The position numbers were made by a program, and so were the translations under genes. From assembly GCA_015039365.1 (NCBI GenBank), contig WION01000065.1:143193-207192 (forward strand): DNA of 64,000 bases, given 5' to 3'. Source of the DNA: Amanita rubescens (Eukaryota; Basidiomycota; Agaricomycetes; Agaricales; Amanitaceae). Position 1 is the first letter of the stretch. Every line of letters begins with the position of its first letter. The notes beneath the pieces were generated by a model. The model saw nothing but the letters and a program-made list of their open reading frames with translations. It had not been told where the DNA came from and did not search any database. This document shows positions 22,141 through 33,873 of this stretch, piece after piece.

Positions 22141-23502
22141 GGGCAGACGATGGAGTTTTTGGAAATTGGGCGGGAGTCTGTTACGAATGTCTTGTCGCTC
22201 AATTTACCCACCATGTCCACCTTGACTTTCAGTTTATCACTACTGTGCAGCGATTTTCTTAAAACCGTTTTGGATTGCATGAACAACGAGACAAACCGGA
22301 CCATAGAACACGTTGAGAATGCGAACGCCCAGCTCTTGGTTTTTGAGAAGGTTCCTGAGGAGCGTCGTAAAGTTGGAAACGGGACAACTAGGACTAGGAT
22401 CGACTCACTCAAGGTCCTTAGATAGATGCTAAACAACGCCCCCAACGTTATGTCGCGTGCGCGGTAATTTGTTGCAACTATCGTGAGGAAAAGTTGGTTA
22501 TGTTGGCATTCTATTATGGCCATGTATGTCTAGATGTGTCCCTTACTACTTCCTCGCTCATCATTTACCGGCAGTTAAGAGCGCATATAAAAGTAAAGTG
22601 CCTCGTGAAACAGGAGCATCGATGACTGTTGTGGAGGAATCCAACTCGTATGTTTTTTGTTCGAACTAAAATTTGATTTTTACGTCCAAAACAGCTCAAA
22701 GAGCGTCAAGCAAACAAATGTGCCGTGATAGAACCAGCATCTGGCAGTAACCATTGGCGCCCAGATTATTCGAAGGTCGATCGCTAAAGCGAACAAATCA
22801 AATCCAGGATTGGTCAGTACTCATTCTCTCATCTTCTCATTCCGTATGCCTCTGAGAGCCTCTTGTAGGATATCACTTTGCCGGAGACTTGGGACATGCT
22901 CTGGCATTATGCCGACCTTTCAGAAGACACGATTGAGCGTCTTGAAAATATTGTAGATTTTGATTTGCCAAGTAATGGGATATTGTTAGAGAAATCAATG
23001 CATTATGCATTTGACAACTTTGAATGGCGCTTTGAAGCAACGGTCTGTACTCCCATAATTCAATGTTTTCTACTAGCTCACTCCAATAGAACGAACCCGA
23101 TGTGTACAACGTGAAGTGGCTCTCAGAGTTTCCCTAGTCTCCCGTAGTCAGACCAATAAATTTGGTCTTTTTTGACGTGATGCACGACGACACTCATATG
23201 AGTTTCCCGAGACAATCTGGGCACTTTGCGGCAGTCGTCAAGTAACATTCACATATCACTCAGAGAACGCTATCCCTCTCCCAAATGCCCGGTTCCTGGC
23301 AATTCATGCAGCTCTCGCCAAGGTCCTTCATTTGAGTGGTGCGGCGGAACCTTTGGATCTTGTTATGGACAGGTTCGATTTTGGATCTTCTCCTGTGCCC
23401 TCCGGGAAGTATGGCAGCGCTGACCTTGACATTCGATTGTCGCTTCTCGATCTTTTTGGAGACCTCTTTTCTCACTTGCCAGCCGAAATTCATGCACAAT
23501 GA
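22141..23502 (+). pseudogene. Broken HNH-endonuclease-like gene
   Basis: Pieces of a mushroom HNH family lie in order. These are an N-terminal helical part (about 22300-22420: ANAQLLVFEKVPEERRKVGN, RTRIDSLKVL), a possible HNH start (about 22690-22750: KERQANKCAVIEPASGS), and the downstream core (about 22870-23060: ERLENIVDFDLPSNGILLEK and HYAFDNFEWRFEAT, where NGILL and H-AFDN are the usual HNH-region features). A C-terminal segment follows (about 23248-23502: ITYHSENAIPLPNARFLAIH). Compared with the related fragment at 42163-42500, this copy has a TAG after SLKVLR, a deletion in the NAPTDRG segment and frame loss beyond it. A second damage zone precedes 22870. It lies between the two copies of the MLH1-Tao3 junction. 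Confidence 0.65.
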
Positions 23503-23693
23503 TTATTGTTGAAGTGTTTGTAGCTCAAGTGAATAAATGCTGAATTTTGCCACCGACATGCACTCAGAATGACCAGACCAGATGAGCCTTGATACGCTTC
23601 AAGGCTAAATCTTACTCGGATTATAATCTACTACTGAGCCCATTTGCCGTGTGCTTGTGGCGCTGTGTAATGCAACTATGCACGAAGTTAGTC

Positions 23694-23850
23694 GACTTGG
23701 ATACAGTTCATGTCTGCAAGATTATACAGAGTGTTTTAAAGATGTTGAGTAAAACGATGATTTATTACTTGATTATCTGCCATTCCGATTATTATTACAG
23801 TATTGGTGTCGCTATCGTACAGTTGCTAGTTGTTGGGTTACAAGGATGCA
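23694..23850 (+). repeat. Relic of MLH1 3' end and flank, copy B of junction
   Basis: The first half (about 23694-23749) is a decayed copy of the MLH1 3' coding end: TGTCTGCAAGATTATACAGA corresponds to TGTCTGCCAGACCTATACAA, and the FERC-stop region is altered so that frame is lost. The second half (about 23750-23850) matches the MLH1 3' flank at 20328-20432. It lies just downstream of the intact Tao3 stop on the opposite strand, which is the ancestral convergent layout. Confidence 0.8.
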
Positions 23851-23900
23851 AGAGTCTAATAGATAAATATGTTGCACAGCAATAAAGCACGAATGAAGAA

Positions 23901-26900
23901 CTAGCGAAGGCGTTTACCATTCTTAGAGCGTAAAACATTAGGAGAGTCAAAAATGAAAGCGTCGTCCTCCGAGTCCGAGTCCGAATCGTCAGATTCTTCA
24001 TCAAATAAACCACCGCGGCTACCAACCCTAAAAACATCCAAGAAAGGGGTCTGAGGAATGTCTGCTACCGTTGCTGCTGCTGTGGATTTAGCCAGAATCG
24101 CTGCCACTCGCGCCTCCAGGCGTCGATTTGGTGTTGGCGGTGCCTTTCTTGCTCGAGATGGCCCTTCTTGGAAGAAACTTGTCAAATCGTGCAGGTCTTT
24201 AACGAGACCGCCCAAATCGTCCTCTGTTGCGGACTGTAAATCCGCCAGGGCCTCTACTTCCGGCTCGAAATCAATACGAGATGGACGCGTCGGCATAGAG
24301 CAAGTGTCAAAGACAGCACCAACGTTGGCTCGGCACGTCTCTCGCTGTGGCTCAACCTGTGGAATACACCATCCAGATTCCTCAGGAACTCCGAAAATGG
24401 TAGTAGCTGTGTCAGAATTCTGGAGGGTCTGGATGTGCATGCTCATTCGGAGAACATGCTTCGCGGTTGGTCCACGATTCAACAAGACCATGGGCTCCTC
24501 AAGGACATCAAGTGCTTGCATTGCAAGATCGGTCTCCAGCAAGCGTAGCAAAGGCATAAGTAGTTCCGACCCCAACAGTTCGAACGGGTTGCGTGTTTCT
24601 CGCTGCTGGAAAAGCAGTTTCAAGATTTGCATGGAATGAATCCGTAGCCACCGTTCGTGATTCAGGACCAAGCTCAATAACAGGGTGACAACCTCTGTCC
24701 ACTGTTCGCTACCGTAGTGTTCACGAAGGCTTGAGACTGACTGACGCAGGAAGTCGTCCTTGGTTCTGAAGCTATTCTTGGCAAAAGAGGCCATGATTCT
24801 TTGTATGCTTGGGCGCCCTTCTTTTGTGACCAGACTACTGACATTCTGAGCAAACTCTTTTAGAGTATCATCCTGTTTCTCGGATGTCATTGCATGTAGA
24901 CACCATGGTAGCAACAACGTGTACAAATCCCGTACACGCCCTGGGGATGGGTCTACAAGACGATTGTCTTGTTTATTCGTCGAGAGACGAAGTAGAGTTT
25001 TAAAAGTCAACCCCGACGTAACGGACGAACGCAAGCCTTTGAGTAATAAAGGTTGAAGGCACGCAGGCCCAGACCAATTCTTCGGCTGATGTGACAAGAG
25101 GAAGTCGGTAGTGCTAGAATCCAGAGGGAATCTTGTTAAGATTGAATTTAAGAGTAGAAGCACTTGGCGGAACTCTCTTTCGACGGTAGTTGAAAGACAA
25201 GCGCATGTACTCCAGAAAAGTTGGGGCAACAGGTTCCTGTCAACATCTTCCATTTCGACAATAGCTGAAATGGTTCGTATGATCTCGCAGTTGAAAGGCT
25301 CGATATTCTCTTCCACAGGTGCCGAAATGGTGTTGGACAGTCTCCCCAACAAAAGCGCCATATCACTTTGTTTTACACGCGGTGCCAAGGCTCGGAAAAT
25401 TTGAAGCGATCGAAATGCATTCTGGCGAATAGAGCAAGACGTTCCCCAAGTCAGGGCAACAGAACCCCACGACTCCGTTAAAGAGGGGAATAGGGGATCC
25501 AACAACTCTACGACCTGAGCGCAGAGCCATTTGAGCTTGGGTCCCAAATCAGCTTCCGGTTCATCTTCTTTCCAATAATGAGACTCGGCCTCCTGCTCCA
25601 ACTGATTAAGTGCATCGCGAGCAGTTGGCTGACCACGAGCAATTGTCCGATCTGGTAGTTCGTCTAACCCAGGAATCCAAGATCTGATGAGTTGAAAAAG
25701 CATGCGTTGAGCTCGACAGCGTACTTGAGAGTTACGGTGATCAAGATGAATTACAAGCACGTGAAGCAGCGTAGGTAAACGTGTCTTCAACTCCCAGTGA
25801 CGCTGCAAGGCGACATCAGTCAAAAACAGCCAAGCAAATTGCGCAGAACCAAGTTGTAGGCGAGGTTGTTCAGCAAACAATGCATCAAGTTCTGACCATA
25901 ATTCCACGTCCTGAGCTTCAGGGAACGTTAATTTGTGATCGATGGTAGGTAGCATGCGAGCAGGTTCGATCATGGAGCATAGGTCATCGAATATTTGGCG
26001 TCCAACGTGGGTCTGACAAAGAGAGGCGACAATATTGGCAGCGCAGGAAATGAAGGCAACGCTTCCAATCTTATGAGATTGCTCAAGGAGGAATCTGATC
26101 GTGGCATGACCATTCGATTGGCAAGGAGGCTCCACCAATCTCGACCAAATGGTCAGAATCTGTTCGCAATGGGTTTGTCCAAACCGCAGAGTTAGGGATA
26201 TAAGGTGATAAAGTGCGAGTGTCCCGCCCTGCGACAGGCTTTGCTTGTCCTCTGTTAAGAGCTGGATATTTGGTATCCAGGACTCCAGGCCTTGTAGCAT
26301 TAGTAGAACGATCACAGTCTTATTCTTGTCCTCTGGCAGAGTTGGCAGCCAGATAGCTACACGAACGAGTATATCGTGGGCTTGGTTCGGGTGTTCGCCA
26401 GCGAGAAAGTCTGCAATGAGACGGTGCGCATGAAGATATGTCCCCGAAGCTAAGCTACAGACGAATGGTTCAAAGTTGAACATTGAAAGCAGGCCGTTGG
26501 ATTTGACATGCAACGATTCCAACATATTAAATGCGCGTCGGCGAATCTCTGTGGAAGGATTACACAAGTTCGTCAATCCCAGACAGATGACTTGTCCAAA
26601 TGAAAAACCGTGCTCTTCCTGGTAGCAGACGACGTCTGAGAGGACTTCAAAAAAGCGACCACCGGACTCGGGCTGATCTGATGAAACTGCAGCCCGCTTC
26701 AATGCCTCGGTTATCAGCTCCGCATTCAACGGGTTAGAAACGAGAATGGTGGATAGTGCCTTTCTGTAATCGCGAGCTGCTCAGTGCCTTCTCGCGAATG
26801 AAAAGCTACACACTTACTTCCCCCTTTCCTGATTCAGGTTGTTCGAAGAGGATAAGATGGCGAAGAGCCGGTCTAACACCGCGCACGCCGTTAACGGCTT

Positions 26901-29900
26901 CAGGAATTCTGCCGGAGGGCGATCCGTAGGCGAGTTAGCCGAAAGATCTGGTGGAAAGAAGGCCTTGGGCTGAAAATGAACTCATCAAATCATATCAAAT
27001 AGAAATCATCGGGAGTTGGCCTACACAAAGCGATGTCAAAGCCCCAATAGCAGCCTGAGAGAGTGAAGTCGACTCTCTTTTGAACCGCTCTACGAAATCT
27101 GCTGGGCTTTGTGAACTAGAGGCGACAGCTCTCTGCATCAGAATAAACCGCTGTTTGGCAGAATCAGCTTGAGGGCCCAATTGGCACCAATCTTCGCACA
27201 GGTGGTACAAGGTCAGATGCATGTTCGGGGGTATAAATCGGTCAGAGTCCTTCAGCGTTGCAAGGCCATCAAACAGGCGCTCAACCAATCCACAGAAGTA
27301 TTGACGCAACAGTTGGAGGGTGTGATTGTTGCGGACATCCGGCGCCGCTAGAAACGCTTGCGTGTTGCGTACAAACTTGAGAACGTTTGCCAGAGCGGCT
27401 TGCCTACCCGTCGCCCGCTGTTGATGGAGTAGATGCGCCGTTAGATAATAAATTCGCGCCACGGCAGCATGAAGCCGCTCTTGTCGCCTGGATCGATCTA
27501 TTGATAACGAGGCTCCTGCTGTCTTGGTTTTTGACTCATCGTGTACTTGACGGTTGCCAAGGATCTCCCCAACCTTAGCCCTTGAATCATCGTAAAATTG
27601 CCGACTGGCTAGGAGGCTTAGGTCCTCCAATAGCTGAGGATAAGCGATGGATGGGAATGAGCTGATACACAGGACAGCCGTATCACGGAAATGCATGTAC
27701 TCGGAGTCCAAGAATGGGGTGAGATATCGGAACAGTCCGCGGGTTGTCGATAGTCGTTCCCGTTCAAATGCAGCATCAGATGGGACCTGTGTATGTTCCC
27801 TGTTCAGGGGCCCAGGTCGTAAAGGCTCTGATACCATGGCAGTGGCACACAGCACCTTAACCCAGGTGTACCATTGGTCGACAAGTGGTTTTTGTTCCTT
27901 CAAGAGCCTGAGGCCATCGCTCAAGTTTGCAGGACTGCGACCAGACAGTCCAGGTGGAACTCTACTGCTCAGACCGGCCACCAGAGAAATCGTGGGATGA
28001 AGGCGAGGGACGGCAGCAATTAGACTCTCCCGCACAGAGAACAACGATTGACTGTACGTGTCCAGTGCCAACTGCATAAGCTGAGGGAAAATGTACCGCC
28101 AAATTTTGCGATCCTTATCGGAATCGCTTTCAGCAATGCGTAGAGGAATATCCTGATACTTGGACTGACGCCAATGATCCAGTCTAGCTTGCTCAGTCGC
28201 GTCAAATAGTTCGTTGAAACCATCCAAGTATGTTTTGTCGTAATGCTTTCCCTGCAAGCACTCGACCATGTGAAGATTAAAGGTTATGGTACCATTCACT
28301 TCCGGATTTGACTCCAGTTCCGAAAGGAAGTCGCTTAAACAGCGAATAGTTTTTACACCAGACGAATGGATAGACCACGTCTCGTGAACCATGAGAAACA
28401 TAGCTCCTGACTCGACCTCTCGGAGACGAGCGGTGATAGCCTGCTCTTCCTTGACCAAAAAGTCTCTTGGTTGCTGCAGCAGACCTTTGACCCAGTTATC
28501 AACGATAGAGACCCACAAGTACAGCAATTGAGGGACCTCTACCAGCAGCTTGGTGATTGGGCCCTCTGAGATACGAGTGGCGCTAAAAAGGAAATGGTGG
28601 AAACGAGAGATGATCGTGAGCGCGTTGTTCCTATCTGACATGAACCGCTTCAATGCATCACTTGCTGCATCGCACAGCGCGGGCTCCACATGAATTACAG
28701 CATGTAACAACATTTCGATAGCGTCGGAGAGAGGAATGGAGGAATGATAAAAGCGTGGCCATGATTCAAAGCACGTCCGCAATAGATTGATATGTGAGGT
28801 ATACATGCCAGGGTAGCCAACGAGAGTTCCGTCCATATGTCGCTTGACCACGAAGTTGTGTGACTCCTCGTACGGGACGGCTGAACGTTGATAATACCAT
28901 TGTTCGTCGAGTATAGACATAGGGCCAACCACCTTTGCGCAATGAGACGCAATGATTGCCAAAGCAGACATGCAGCGGTCAACGAGAGACGAAACGCCGA
29001 ACTTGGCAAGCACGGCTGGGGTAACATAATCGGAAGACGAGGGATAATCGTCTAAAGGAGGAAAGTTCGTAAAATCATGCCCGGAGGGCCAAACAGGGGC
29101 TGCATTTTCTTTTTCTAACGCGTGCAAGGACAATAACAGTGCATGCACTGCAATTGTTGCTCGTTCGGGGGCTAGGTGATGGGCAACGTTCGAAGGCTGA
29201 CGATTAATGGCGGGCTCTTGCATTAATTCCAAGCAATGTTCTTGTCCATATTCCGAATGTCGAGATACGATGAAATGAACGATGTAAACGAATGGTTCAA
29301 GGCGATCTTCTGGAGGATAAATCGTTTGTTTGTTGGGAGGGAAAAAGTGCTTGAGCAGTGTATCCAGCTTAGTGGTTGTCGTAGAGGCAGATTCGGGGCA
29401 GCGGTATAAGTAAGTCCAGAATAACCTTAAGATCCCATTCATAATCATCGTCCGCGTAGTTTTTTCCTAGCAAGAGTTCTAGCGATGGGTACCATGAGAA
29501 AAAGCTGAAACTACCTTTAATTTGGATATCGAAGCTTCCAAACACGACATCCAGTTCTTTAGAAAAAAGGCCTGAGGTGCCACACACAAACTAATAATGG
29601 CCAGGGGGAAAGCTGATTGCCAATAGCGCGGCTTGGCCATCATCTCTCGTGCCTTTGGAAAAATAGTCTCTATGGCTTTTCCCCATTGGGGATGATTAAT
29701 TTCCGCCTGGGCAGTCTTGTAGAGAGTTCAGGATCCGCGTAGAAAGTGTCAAGGTATGCGCCGTACCTTTCCGATCGGATGCAGAAGTTGAACAAGAATA
29801 TCTGCAAACGCAATCTTCAAGCGTTGTCCATGCGCGTGAGCAAATGATTTCGATAACGATTCCAGGAACTCTGCGCCTTCTTCAAATGCTTCAGGTGGCC

Positions 29901-31511
29901 AGACCTACACCTACGTCAGTACCAGGTCCGACAAGCCGTGACTTCGCCCTTACCTTGATTTGTATGTGCTGCAGGCCCTTCAGTAGGTATTCGCACCTCA
30001 GATCATGATCCTTCGGAACCTGGCCAGATGACAAAGTGCCCAGCTCGGCCAAAAAGCGGTCGGTAACGCTCATGAACCTATCATGCGTAAGGATAACAAA
30101 TTCGAGCTTTCTGGGTTAGCTCGTACCTAAAATTAGCGATATGCCCCAGTAAGATGGCATAAAGTTCATTATTAGCTCGCTGGTTACCCGACTGATGCAA
30201 GAGCTTCATCTCGGGTCGCCTGAACTGATCAAACGTCGTCTCCTCCAGCGTATAACCCATTACGTCTCCGAGAGCATCCTTTGGTAACGATTGCAACACA
30301 GCAATGAGTGCACGGCACATGATGTAGATGGAAGCCAGAGATTTGCGTTCGTTGAGAAGACCAGGAATGTCATGCATTCGTATTGTGCGAGCCGTTGTCG
30401 GTGATCGCGTGGTGTGCACCCTAATGATTTCCGAACCGACATTTTCATTCTGACTGCGTCTCCAGCGCATGATGGAATCAATGACAGCTTTGGAATGTTT
30501 TTGTGCGATCTTGCCTAGCGAGAGAAGAATGTCGTCAAATTTGGTGTCAACACCATTACCCATGCAATCCGCTAATGGCGTTTCTTGTTCCTAAACTTGG
30601 TCAATTGATGGTCGTAGGCCATGTCAGCATGCGCACCAGAGGCAAACGAAGAAAATAATCAATCTTCCCCTCGGCAGAGTCAGCGAAACGGATGAACACG
30701 GCATGAAGTGCAAAATCTGAAGGAGTCTTTGGATTCATGACAACCTTGTCCTCCTCAAAGTCAGAACCGGGAGGAGTGTCGCTTTGGTGAACGTGGCCAA
30801 ATCCGTTGGGCACTCGTGGCACTGGAGGAGGCGACGTGGGAGTAAATGGATGCCCAGGTTCACTACCGTCCGACGCCGCATGGTAGAAAGAGCCCGTTTG
30901 GGAATGATGCGACTTGGAATGTGCATGGTGTTTTGACTTTGAGGTTTTCGCAGTGGGTGTAGGGGGGCGCGGATATCCAGCGGATGTCGCGCTCCGAGAT
31001 GTGGTGTGATTCAGGGATGATGTGGACCGATTGAAGGGGTTCTTCAAAATTGGATAGGGCTGATGGTCTAATTGCGGAACGGGAGGAACGTCAGATAGTT
31101 TGCCGGTTTTGAAGGCATTCCGAATAGATGCAAAGGACGGCTTTTTAGAGAAGGGAGAAGTACTAGTCGTGGTTATGGAAGATTGAGAAGAATGAGCGAA
31201 AGGCGTAGACCTAGTGGTGACGCGTGGAAAGCCTGAGCTCGAGCCAGCAGAATCCGCGGAAGCGGCCGAGCCACCTCGACTGTGAGAGGGAAAATAGCTG
31301 CGGTCGTGGAATCCGAAAGCCGTTGTTACGGTTGGTGAATCCAAAACTGAGCCAAAAGCACCTGTGCCAAAGCCATGACCAGCAGAGCGACCGAAAAGCG
31401 TAGGTGCGGCGTTGTACTCCTCGTCATCAAAGTCTGGGGCGATGTCAGCGAGTAGGAGAAGCAAAAGGCATGATACAAACCTGGGATCGTAATTTGGATG
31501 GGTTCGCTCAT
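23901..31511 (-). CDS. TAO3: Furry/Tao3/Mor2 cell morphogenesis protein
   Basis: Giant HEAT/armadillo-like scaffold of the NDR-kinase (RAM/MOR) pathway that controls polarised growth at the cell cortex. The start is MSEPIQITIP at 31511, spliced to DFDDEEYNAAPTLFGRS; a Ser-rich disordered N-terminus of about 250 residues follows. Conserved N-terminal helices come next (SDFALHAVFIRFADSAEGKI, then GVDTKFDDILLSLGKIAQKH), the middle region (29448-26995, one long exon containing EDRLEPFVYIVHFIVSRHSE and FKRESTSLSQAAIGALTSLC), and the C-terminal region (26729-23901, with SQVRCRAQRMLFQLIRSWIP). The tail is acidic Ser/Asp-rich and ends SKNGKRLR. About a dozen introns, most in the first third. Total length around 2,300-2,400 residues, typical for the fungal family. 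Its 3' end was duplicated (relic at 21810-22075). Confidence 0.9.
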
Positions 31512-32207
31512 GGTCGTCTGAAGCAATACCAGCTGCTGGCACTGACTACAGGAAAAGAGTCAGGGTTGCCAGACTGAAGCGGATGCCCGCAAACAGGCTG
31601 TAATGACTGTTGCTGACGTAACTAAACACTGGTTACCCAGGCAACGTATTATTCCCTTGCATGCACACAGCTGGGGAGGCTGGATTTTGCCGCTCGCAAA
31701 ATCCGGTGAAAACACATTGCTCGATGTTTAAATTTAGCAGCAAAACTTTAATTTTCAATAAGGGTTTTGCATGCACTAATTTACATTGGAATCTTTACAT
31801 TGTTTTCATTGCAATACATTATGTTTTGCATTGCATTTTACCATATGCAGAACACATCCAACATTTGAAGTCTGGCCACATGCAAAATTTTTGATTTTAT
31901 TTTGAATTTTGCAGTCAGCATTTACCATCATGCTACACATGGAATATGACAAATGGATTTCGCATCATGTAAAATGGACATAAAGATTTATTGTTCTGCA
32001 GTGTGAAAAATGAGTGGCAAAGCACTTCGTGCACTGCAGCGTGGCCAGCGTACGATAGCGTCTAGCCAGCGCGCGGTCAGCGCTGTTCAGCAGAGCGGGT
32101 TCCTGTCAGTTACGTGTGTATTTCCTTTTAATTATTTTGACGGTAATAAGTTGACTGATAGCCAACCAATCGAAAAAGCCCGTCCTTCTGTTGGGCTTTC
32201 CGCCGAT
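31512..32207. other. AT-rich intergenic region with TTTTGC inverted repeats
   Basis: From about 31680 the sequence is AT-rich and carries seven TTTTGC/GCAAAA words in roughly 240 bases. Two perfect 9-base inverted repeats stand out: GGATTTTGC/GCAAAATCC at 31682-31690 and 31696-31704 with a 5-base loop, and TGCAAAATT/AATTTTGCA at 31881-31889 and 31905-31913 with a 15-base loop. No gene is visible. It may be a small decayed mobile element or the Tao3 promoter. Confidence 0.5.
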
Positions 32208-33318
32208 ATGAGCGCTCCCCGACGTGTGGCAATAGTGACTGGCGCCGCCTCTGGTATTGGAAAAGCAATCGCTATCAGACTCGCAAGCGATGGCTTCAAC
32301 GTAGCATTGAACGATCTCCCCGGGTCACTCGACAAGCTGAAAGAGGTCGCTGATCTGGCCTCACAGCACGGCATTGACACTATGTTGGTTCCAGGGGATG
32401 TCTCATCTGAAGCAGACGTGGAGAAGATAGTTGACGACGCTGTTACACATTTCGGCGGTCTTGACGTGGTTCGTTCCCTCAGTGACCAGCAGGAAATGCA
32501 TGCCAACTAATAGAAATCATATTATCAGATGATAGCCAATGCAGGTATAATGGAACGACGACCACTTACAGTACTTGAGAGTGCGTATGATCTACTCCGC
32601 AATATGATTTTTCGACGCCAATGACGACTCGGCGCAGTTACGACGGAACAATGGGATAGGATCTTCGCAGTCAATGCACGCGGAACTTTTCTGTGCTACA
32701 AATATGCGGTCCGACAAATGATCCAGCAAGGACGTGGAGAACGCATTGTAGGCGCATCATCAACAGCGGGTCTGAGGGGATCGCCGCTGTGGCCTCATTA
32801 CTCTGCAACCAAATTTGCCATCTGAGGTTTAACGCAAGCAGTTGGTAAGTCTTGGCTTGTTCTGTAAACCGCTGAACAGTTTGGAAAACATGGAATTACG
32901 GTCAACGCATATGCCCCTGGTAAGTATTTTCCAACTGCAGCATAGCGCCCTCAGGATGTCATTTTCAGGGTTGATCACACGCCACAATGAGTCAGTAAAT
33001 ACTTGATATTTTTGATTGCAATGAACTGATTCTGATCTTGTTTCAGGCGAAGCGATCCTTACAAGCGCATCGCGGGAGGTTCTTTGTTTCGTTCTACATT
33101 GAAAATTTGACAAATGGTGTGAAAGGCATTCAAAGCACGCACCGCACTAGGCTACGAAGGGCAACCAGAGGATGTAGCAAATGTTGTCTCTTTCCTTGTA
33201 TCGGAGAAAGCTGGATATATCACTGGTCAAGCGGTCAGTTTTCTCCACCGGGGATTTAGAAAAATTCTAAACGTACCGCTCTTCTAGATACCAGTCAATG
33301 GCGGGTCGTATATGATAA
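32208..33318 (+). pseudogene. Short-chain dehydrogenase/reductase, interrupted
   Basis: Classical SDR with cofactor loop VTGAASGIGKAIAIRL, then PGDVSSEADVEKIVDDAVTH, MIANAGIMERRPL (NAG motif), IFAVNARGTFLCYKYAVRQM, ASSTAGLRGS and the active-site YSATKFA (Tyr-x3-Lys). Right after it the frame reads FAI-stop-GLTQA: a TGA at about 32823 replaces what is usually an Arg or another residue, and no intron plausibly removes it. Further on come FGKHGITVNAYAPG, a disturbed segment near 32970-33000 that seems to have lost bases, and ALGYEGQPEDVANVVSFLVS with IPVNGGSYM. The gene is otherwise well preserved, so the loss looks recent. A sequencing error or stop read-through would restore it. The start is the ATG at 32208 (MSAPRRVAIV). 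Confidence 0.75.
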
Positions 33319-33348
33319 TATACATGTTTGAATCAATAGAATCCTCGG

Positions 33349-33558
33349 GTGTGGATTGCCAATCGTATGGATGGAATATATCATCAGGCGGGAGCGCGAT
33401 ACCTCATCTCGGTGCACGACAAACTGCGGTATCTTGTCAAAGAAGAAGACCTGTACCGTGCCACGTGTTGCGAATGTCAAGAGCAATGTATGCTCGGAAC
33501 TGGGCATGTCGGGTCGTTGACAGGGTACGAAGAGCCGGATTGTACAGTGATTCATTGA
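33349..33558 (+). other. Small open frame, unassigned
   Basis: An open frame that includes an ATG at about 33370 reads MDGIYHQAGARYLISVHDKL, with a Cys cluster CCECQEQC and a stop after DCTVIH. It overlaps the tail of the dehydrogenase relic in another frame. No family recognised; it could be chance. The rest of 33560-33870 shows nothing clear. Confidence 0.2.
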
Positions 33559-33873
33559 GCCAAGAGAGCGGTGGCCCGTGGGCGGCTTAGAATTTAGGAG
33601 AGGCCAAGGGGCTTGCGCAGAAAGGTCATGGGGTATGACGGTAGGCCGAGAACGATGGAAAGGAGGAAAGGGGTGAGAGGGTGTCTTTGGGCAAAAGTGA
33701 ATACGAGTTTCAGCGGAAGTTTTTGGACGAGTATTAATTTAATTTCTCAAGTTATCAGGGGGGTGTACAAAGGCAAGGAGGATATGAACCAAACCAAGCG
33801 TCGAATTTTGAGCCTTGTATGACCCAGTGCCTCTTAGGAGACTGAGCGAATTGTTGCCGAAAGCCAAGTCACC

